Assembly: GCF_033439725.1 (NCBI RefSeq)
Contig: NW_026944384.1
Span: forward strand, 6,014,001-6,078,000
Direction: 5' to 3'
DNA from: Neurospora tetraspora
Taxonomy: Eukaryota > Ascomycota > Sordariomycetes > Sordariales > Sordariaceae
DNA: 64,000 nucleotides
Of the stretch, positions 57,514 through 64,000 are shown in pieces. Every line of letters begins with the position of its first letter. Position 1 is the stretch's first letter. The notes below the pieces were generated by a model. The model saw only the letters and a list, made by a program, of their open reading frames with translations. It did no database searches and was not told the origin of the DNA. A program made the translations under genes and the position numbers.

Positions 57514-58774
57514 GTAAGCATCTTGGGGCATTCATTAGTTACCTTGCATCCCGAGTCGATATCGTCTTGCCGGTTAGAGGTCAGTTGTCTTGCACCGCCC
57601 CTTCACCAGAAGTATATGTGTGCCTAGGTTTTGTCGGTCGGATATGTTGGCTGGATATCCACCGTGGATAGGATTTCGAATCATTTGGGGTCCATTGTAT
57701 GAACTCTGGGATATCACACCCTTGTACGGGGTTGCTACATTGCGACAAAGTTCCTTTCCGATCTGAACACCATTCGATAACCGTTTGGAACAGCGGCTGG
57801 TTGTCTTTCGATTGGCCACGAATTGGAGCGGCATAGTCTGCTTTGGGCTGTTGAAATAAGGCTACTCCGACCATACTTCTTTTCTTTCCCTCAACATTTC
57901 CTACTATTTTCCGTTATGAGCATTCAATTGGAGTGCTAAGCGACCACCTTTAGAAGCCTTGGCCATCTGCTCGCTTGGCTGATATCGGCAAAGCCAGTGG
58001 CAAAGCTGCAACTTAATTCGCATGGGACAATTAGGAGCAGTCATATTTCAAGCATTTTTCTGCTACAGCCGGTTTCATTGTTATGGGTACCACAACTGGA
58101 TCTTTTCTTATGCACACATCGGCGTTTGTGGCAAAGCCAGGCGATGCATTACTACAAGGAAAGCGGGATATGGTGGCATCACAACTTTCTGGCGTTTTGC
58201 GCTTTCATAACTACTGTTTGCTTAACTTTGGGGGAAGGGCATATTGTCTTGTATTTCATTACGTGCATAGACGTACGTGTGTATGGACTAAGGCTGTGTG
58301 GTTTAGCATTGTCTATTTGTCATTCGAGGGAGGGAAAGGGCAATGGAATGACAGTAATCGAGAGAAGCGGTGGGTGTTTTACACACATCAGATGGAAGAA
58401 CGGTTGTTTGCCTTCTTCTTGTTGGCGTGGTAACGATGGGACAGGGTATCACAAATAGGAGAGCTACATCATGATGTTATGAAGGAATGATACGACACTA
58501 GATAGATGGAGGCAAATACGATTGCTGATAATGCCAGGCTTTGGTTTCATCACTTGGTGTTCTATTTTAGTCGAACAACAGGAAAACATGACATTGGCCG
58601 TCAACAACAGCAAGCATACAACATGATATACCCAACGCCTCCACTCCGGCTCTGATCAAGCCCTAGTACAAAAACTCATAAGGCAACCCAAACAAATCCC
58701 AACCGTGTAAACTTCCAATCCCTTCACAAAACATAATTTGACATCCCCCCACTTACTTCAGAACCCTCAGAATC
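57514..58774. other. Convergent 3' region
   Basis: 3' flanks of wee1 and mcm2. A 153-codon plus-strand frame at 57997-58458 has no ATG at its head and no recognisable motif. Nothing supportable is seen. Confidence 0.5.
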
Positions 58775-61644
58775 TCAAGCAGCAGCGCTCACACCCCTCC
58801 TACCACCACCCCTTCTCCCCTGGGAAGTACCACTCCCGGAGCCATTATTGCCCATAGTACCCGGCCTGTTAAGCGTGTACTTGGCAAAAGCCCTGGCAAG
58901 CGCCTTCTTGCAGCTGACCTTTTGCGAGCCGACAAAGGACTCGACGGTCACGGCGATAGCGCGGTCGATGTCCTGGGCGGAGCAGTACTCGGAGAGACGC
59001 ATGCGGCAGAAGGCTTCGGAGATGCGGATGATGGCTTCTAGATGGCGGACCTGTTTTGTTTTTCGTTGGTTTTAGTAACTGCAACTGCTGGTAGGTAGGT
59101 AGGTAGGTAGGTAGGTAGGTAGGTAGGTATGGTAGTAAAGACGGAAAAGACGAAAGAGGGAGGGGAACAAAACAAAACTTACAGTAATAGGATAAGCCCC
59201 CGTCGCCAAACTCTCCCTCCTCATATCCGCAAAAAGTCTCGCCACCTTATCCTCATCCATGTGATACAACTTGGGCTGGCACCGCTCGCGGGCATAGAGG
59301 ATATACTTCCTCAACAACTCCTGCGGGATCTCTCCTTCCTTTTTACGACCGTGCTCACCCGTTTGGGTTTCAGCCTGACCAGCGTTGGCTTGCGTGTCTT
59401 GTTCGACTTCCATCGAGTCACCACCGCCCGCGGCATTAGCAGAGGCGTCCTGGGTGTTCATCAACGGATGACTCCTCGAATGCGAGCCCACAATGAACCG
59501 CGCCAACCGCTCATCTTCTTCGGGCTCGACTGTGTCGCGCACGACGCAAAGGATGTCGAAACGGGAGAGAATCGGCTCCGTCAACTCAACGTTGGCAGAG
59601 AACGGGATCGTGGAATTGTACCGCCCGCCGATAGGGTTAGCAGCCGCGATAATGCCGCAGCGCGCCTGCAAAGTGGTGACGATACCGGCCTTGGAGATGG
59701 AGATGGTTTGTTGTTCCATGGCCTCGTGGATGGACGTGCGGTCCTGGTCGTTCATCTTGTCGAACTCGTCGATCAGGCAGGTGCCCTTGTCTGCGAGGAC
59801 CAGGGCGCCGCCCTCGAGGGTCCATTCGGAAGTGAGCGGGTCGCGGCGGACGGAAGCCGTCAGACCGACGGCGGAAGCACCCTGACCCGTGGCGAAGACG
59901 GCGCGGTGGGCGGTCTTTTCGGCGTACTTGAGCACTTGCGACTTGGCGGTGCCCGGATCGCCGAGGAGCAGGACGTTGATGTCGCCGCGGATATGGTGGG
60001 CGCCGACTTGTTTGGCAACACCGCCGAAGAGGGAGAGGGCGACGGCGGTCTTGATGTCGGTGTGTCCGTAGATGGAAGGGGCGACGGAGTTGATGATCTT
60101 GTCGACAATGTGCGGGTCGCGCGAGAGGCGGCGTATCTCGTGCTCGTCTTCCTCGGTCATGCGGAAGCCGGCGAGCTGGTCGTGGGATTTGACGATGTTG
60201 TTGGCTTCGAGAATGGTGGCGAAGACGGGGAAGCCGTTGCGGTTGTTGAGCTGCGCGTCGTAGTTGTTGCGGTAGATGCCGGTGACCTCGATCTCCTCGC
60301 CCGGCTTGGCCTTGTCGATCAGGTCCCAGAGGAGGATCACCTCGCGGTGACGGGGCAGACGGCCGGCGGGAACGGTGCCGGGGGATTCTTGGAGGGTGAG
60401 CTTTTGGTAGTTGCGGTAGACGGTCTTCTCGGAGTTGAGGGTGAAGGGACCGCGGGACTGGCAGGACTGGCAGTAGGTGATCTTGACTTCGACGTTGGAC
60501 TCTTGCTGGAAGGGACCGAGAGTGACGCCGCACTTGGTGCAGTCGAACTTGACGTACTTGAGCTGGGGGAAGACACCGGTACGGCGGGTGACGACACCGC
60601 TCACGCGCACAAGACAGTTGAGGTGCGACTGGCGGAGCTGGCGGAGGGTATAGTGGATGGGAAGGTCGAAGATACGGACGTGGATCTCGGCGTGGATGCG
60701 CTCGTAGTCGGGGTAATGGAGAAGGACGACCTCCATGGCAACCTCGTCGAAGAGCTTGAGCATCTCGGTTGGCGCATTGGCGAGGAAGTATGCAAGAATG
60801 GCCTTGGCCGTAGCGAGGTGTTCGTAGGAGACTTCGAGCGACTCGGCGTTGATCTCACCGAGAGTACGAATGCGGTTACCGTAAACGGACGAGCCGCTCT
60901 CGTCGGTATACTCTGTGAGGAAAGCCTTGAATTCTCTGCGAATGGTCTTCTGGACAGCCGGGACTGAGATCCATTCGCTCAAGCTGGCAGCCTTGACATC
61001 CATCAGGGCCTCCAGAGGAAGTTCCGAGTCCATAATGTCGCCATCCATATCGACATCGGGGTCTTCATTGTAGCGGATCCTTCGGCGGCGTTCCAGGTTG
61101 GTAAGGTCGATATCACCGTCGTCGTCTTCACCAGGAAGGTATGTAGTGCCCATTCCCATCCTGACTTGACGGTCTCTCTGGGCCAACTTGGCTTCGAGAC
61201 GGCGCCTTGCGGCAGGGTCGAGGGCCTCGTACTCCTCATCGTCGATGTCAATTCCTTCGTAGGCGTCGTTCTCGTCTCTTTCCCTATAATCGCGCTCGAA
61301 GCCTTCGCGGAACAGATCTACATCGTCTTCGGCCAACTCGTCGAGGTCGTCAATGTCGTCTTCGAGCTCAGCAGCGACGTCTTCCTCGATGTCGTCGTCC
61401 TCGTCTACGCCATGGGCAACTGGGAAGGCAGGAGGAGAAGAGGGCATGACGGGGCTCGAAGCCCGGGGAAGCGAAGAAGCACCATCGTTATCGTTGCGCG
61501 CACGCTTGCGGGTGGCCCTGGGAACGGCGCCGCGGTTGGCAGAGGACGGGTTGTCGCGAAGCGGGGAACTGGTGTTCACAATGTTTAGTTAGTCACTGTT
61601 TACTTGCAAGAGAAGCCGTTTCAGAAGAGCAGAACATACCTCAT
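58775..61644 (-). CDS. mcm2: Replicative helicase subunit Mcm2
   Basis: Three coding exons, 61644-61640, 61568-59183 and 59050-58775, give 888 residues. The first exon holds only ATG AG; the splice restores MSSPLRDNPSS. An acidic N-terminal region (about 60-110), typical of Mcm2 and known to bind histones, is followed by the zinc finger (CTKC then CQSCQ), Walker A GDPGTAKSQ, Walker B CLIDEFDKM and the Arg finger in LSRFDILCVVRD. The C-terminal helical domain, including VRHLEAIIRISEAFCRMRLS, lies on the last exon. Mcm2 is one of six subunits of the MCM2-7 helicase loaded at origins. It is divergent from the UBR7-like gene, and the 5' side carries a cluster of ACGCG cores. The last intron contains a GGTA microsatellite. 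Confidence 0.96.
59090..59129 (+). repeat. (GGTA)10 microsatellite in the last mcm2 intron
   Basis: Ten perfect GGTA tetramers (TACC on the mcm2 sense strand) lie inside the intron 59182-59051, which at 132 nt is longer than most introns here. Confidence 0.95.
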
Positions 61645-62412
61645 GATTGTGACTTGTTGGAGGGTATCTCAGAGTACTGTAGCCAGCTACAGATGGAAGA
61701 AACAAGAGAATGGAGATGGTGGCCTGGTTGTTGCTATGGAGAATGCCAGCCAGAGAGAGGATAGGTTGCGGGGTGAGAGAGAGAGGAATGGAGACAAACA
61801 GCGTCGAGGAACCACTGAATGTCGCCCTTGCGATTCGCTTGCGACCCTACCAAAACCGACCTTGCCCCTGCTTTTTTTCGCGTTGCAGTCAAGGGAAGAC
61901 GCGCCAGACGTGACGCGCTAGGCCGAATAAGGACGGTCGCGTTAAGTGGTTGCTGGTTTAATGGGCTTGGCAGTACGTACCGGACCCACTTGGTGCTGCT
62001 CTTACACGCCAATTCGACCTGTCGAGATTCCAAAAGTCACAAAAGCTCAAAGACCAAGTGAACAATGACGAGTAGAAGAAGCAAAGCATGAGCTGAAAGT
62101 TGCTACATGCCTCGAGAAGAGATGATTGATATAGAGTAGCTTCAAGAACACATCCTGATACCTGATTCCAATCGGTGCTGCTTGGAAACCTACAGTGCCT
62201 TAAGTCAAAGGTACATGTGAGCTCGACCCTTCTCCCGTACTCTTACGCCTTTCACCAACGCGCCCCCATCCTTCTCGCGCCCCAGCAACCATTTCTTCTT
62301 TAAATACTTCTGACAGAACCCATTTTTCATTCCCCGTCACATTTTCCAAGCCTTTCCTATCTTCAGCATATTGATTCCCCAATCATCAAAGACCGACCGT
62401 GAACTCAATCCA
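61645..62412. other. Divergent promoter region of mcm2 and UBR7-like gene
   Basis: 768 bp between the two start codons. It holds the ACGCG cluster listed separately. A purine-rich GAGAGAGAG stretch lies near 61750-61790. The right end is a CT/CA-rich leader. Confidence 0.5.
61879..61942. promoter_or_regulatory. Cluster of four MCB-like ACGCG cores upstream of mcm2
   Basis: CGCGT at 61879-61883 (in TTTCGCGTTG), ACGCG at 61899-61903 and 61913-61917, and CGCGT at 61938-61942 lie within 64 bp, 235-300 bp before the mcm2 ATG. TTTCGCG and ACGCG are the E2F/MBF core types that drive G1/S expression of MCM genes in yeasts. Factor binding is inferred. Confidence 0.55.
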
Positions 62413-64000
62413 ATGGACCCCCAACCGGCGCAACAGCCCGCCGAGGCCACTCAGGACGGCCATGAAGCTTCCGCATCAGTCGCGCCTACCAAGACTCGTA
62501 CTGAGAGCTTCTCCGCGAAGTCGGAAAACTCTCAGACTGCCGCAGAGTATGTTGTCAAATACTGGAATCACCATAGGACAGAGTACTAACGATAGCCCAG
62601 CTTCATCCGCGACCAAATGCAGTTAGAGGCCGACGCGCGCGAAGCTCTTCCATACGTGCGCATCCCTTCCTTTTCCCCATCCAAGTTCAATCCTAACCTC
62701 CCACCAGAGCATCGAAAACTGCACCAAGCCCCTCGGTCCCCTCCGCCAGGCCGTCTTCTCCTGCCTGACCTGCAACCCACCACCCGCCGACCCTAAAGCG
62801 CCCTACAACGCCGCGGGAATCTGCTACTCCTGCTCCGTCCAGTGCCACGGCGAGCATACCCTCGTCGAGATCTTTGCCAAGCGCAACTTTACCTGCGACT
62901 GCGGCACTACCCGCTTCCCGGCCACGAGCCCGTGCAATCTACGCATCAACGAGGAGACGGGCACCAAGGGCGGCGTGCACTCGGAGGAGCCAGATGCGAA
63001 CAACAAGTACAACCAGAACTTCCGGAATAGGTTCTGCGGCTGCGAGTGCGATTATGACCCGTTCGAGCAGAAGGGGACCATGTTCCAGTGTCTGGGCCTA
63101 GGCACGGCGGAGACGGGAGGGTGTGGTGAGGATTGGTACCATCCTGGGTGCATCGTGGGTTTGGGACCGGATTGGTATGAGAAGATGGAGAAGAAGGATA
63201 AGCCCAAGTCTGCGCTGAAGACGGAGGTTCAGACCGAAAGTGGTGGTCCCCTGCCTACCATCGCGGAAGACGAGACAACAGAACAGAACGGCGCCAATGC
63301 TGAAGAGGCAGAGGAAGAAGACGAAGACGACGACCCCCCTCCGCCACCTGGCTTCCCTGCCGACGACGACTTCGAGGGTTTCATCTGCTACAAGTGCGTC
63401 GAAGCCTACCCCTGGATCAAGAGATACGCGGGCACTGAAGGCTTCTTGCCGCCTGTATATCTGAAGGAGGAAGGGAGCAAGCCTGTCGAGCAAATCACCA
63501 CTGCAACATCAGAACTCGAAGTCAACGGCGACTCCTCGTCCAAGAAGCGCAAAGCTTCTGATGACGACAACGAAGACGTTGTTGAATCCCAGGAGAAGAA
63601 GCCTAAAACCGAAGAACTTGCCGTCTCAGAAACCGTCCAATCGGCCACCACCACCACCGTCACGGCCGAGTCCATCACAACCAACGGCGCAACCACCGCC
63701 GCCGCCGTTGCCGTCGTCGAGTCAGCTACAACAACCATCACCACCATTGACGCCCCTACCACAACAGACGTCCCTATGACCACCGACTCCCCCACTCCAG
63801 ACCCAGACTCCGCCCCCTCCGCCGCCCCCAAACCCTGCCTCCTCTCCTCCCTCCCCCCACCTCCCCCCGGCCCTTCCAAATTCTCCCTCTTCTTCACCAC
63901 CACCCCCGACTTCCGTTCCTCCCTCTGCCACTGCACCACTTGCTTCCCCCTCCTCCTCCCGCACCCGCAGCTCCTCGAAGAGGAAGAAACCTACGAACCA
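62413..64000 (+). CDS. UBR7/Mlo2-like zinc-finger protein, 3' end outside the window
   Basis: Exons 62413-62546, 62601-62655 and 62708 onward stay open to the last base of the window, giving at least 494 residues. The UBR box is seen as FSCLTCNP, then GICYSCSVQCHGEHTLVEIF, then NFTCDCGT. A second Cys/His cluster of PHD-like type follows: FCGCECDYDP, then MFQCLGLG, CGEDWYHPGC and FICYKC. An acidic Pro-rich loop interrupts it. A Thr/Ala-rich disordered segment follows (ATTTTVTAESITTNG). The window ends just after CHCTTCFPLLLPHPQLLEEE, which may be a further conserved C-terminal segment. Homologs are S. pombe Mlo2 and human UBR7, a reported chromatin-linked E3 ligase. Enzyme activity in fungi is not established by this sequence. 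Confidence 0.88.

Noticed and set aside
57997-58458. 153-codon plus-strand frame between wee1 and mcm2
   Set aside because: It starts at a non-ATG codon in a convergent 3' region and shows no motif.
59129-60967. 612-codon open frame on the plus strand
   Set aside because: It lies exactly opposite the Mcm2 exon and arises from its GC-rich third positions; its translation has no family signature, whereas the minus strand encodes unmistakable Mcm2 motifs.
1-64000. CRISPR arrays, bacterial operons, rRNA genes or virus-like elements
   Set aside because: No regularly spaced identical repeats, no ribosomal RNA signature and no capsid, integrase or reverse-transcriptase frame could be seen; spliced fungal genes account for the coding capacity.

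Overview
The window is nuclear DNA of a filamentous ascomycete, most probably Sordariales and Neurospora-like. Introns are short (about 50-130 nt) with GTRNGT donors and CTAAC-type branch points. Coding exons have GC-rich third positions and intergenic regions are long. The protein set is typical of fungi, and a tRNA-Phe gene carries a 16-nt intron of the kind known from Neurospora crassa. This assignment rests on my reading of the sequence; no database search was possible.

Layout, left to right. At 1-9.7 kb lie a PRELI/Ups2-type mitochondrial lipid-transfer protein, a small unknown protein, a P-loop kinase of the uridine kinase-like class, and a very long membrane protein that joins a complete PTH11/SAT4-type seven-helix domain to a FucP-type sugar transporter in one reading frame. 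At 9.7-13.7 kb is a gene-free island of DNA-transposon debris: a 312-bp PIF/Harbinger-type MITE flanked by TTA duplications, a second element with roughly 80-bp inverted ends, and a TGCATA-rich repeat. At 13.7-29 kb are LIS1/NudF, mitochondrial methionyl-tRNA formyltransferase, an Stf2-like hydrophilin whose ATG is assembled by splicing, Dre2, the Kex1 carboxypeptidase, the SPOUT methyltransferase Sfm1, and a class-1-type dihydroorotate dehydrogenase-like protein. At 29-48 kb are tRNA-Phe, gamma-tubulin complex protein GCP3, SAGA subunit Hfi1/Ada1, the replication-checkpoint mediator Mrc1, a DHA2/Vba-type transporter, dihydroorotase, and an unidentified coiled-coil protein. At 48-64 kb are Mediator Med1, a 3.7-kb gap, a Wee1-type kinase, Mcm2, and the start of a UBR7/Mlo2-like zinc-finger protein that runs off the right edge.

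There are no operons; most genes are divergent or convergent singles. Several serve chromosome replication and mitosis (Mrc1, Mcm2, Wee1, GCP3, LIS1). The upstream regions of mcm2 and mrc1 both carry clusters of ACGCG cores, the MBF/MCB type of G1/S element. Dihydroorotase and the dihydroorotate dehydrogenase-like gene, consecutive steps in pyrimidine synthesis, lie about 15 kb apart.

The most unusual points are the receptor-transporter fusion, the start codon created by splicing, the very small exons (5, 18 and 30 nt), an acidic in-frame tail behind the stop of the kinase gene, and the nested transposon island. All gene models were derived by hand from reading frames and splice signals. For every multi-exon model except the coiled-coil gene the summed exon length is a multiple of three without added assumptions.
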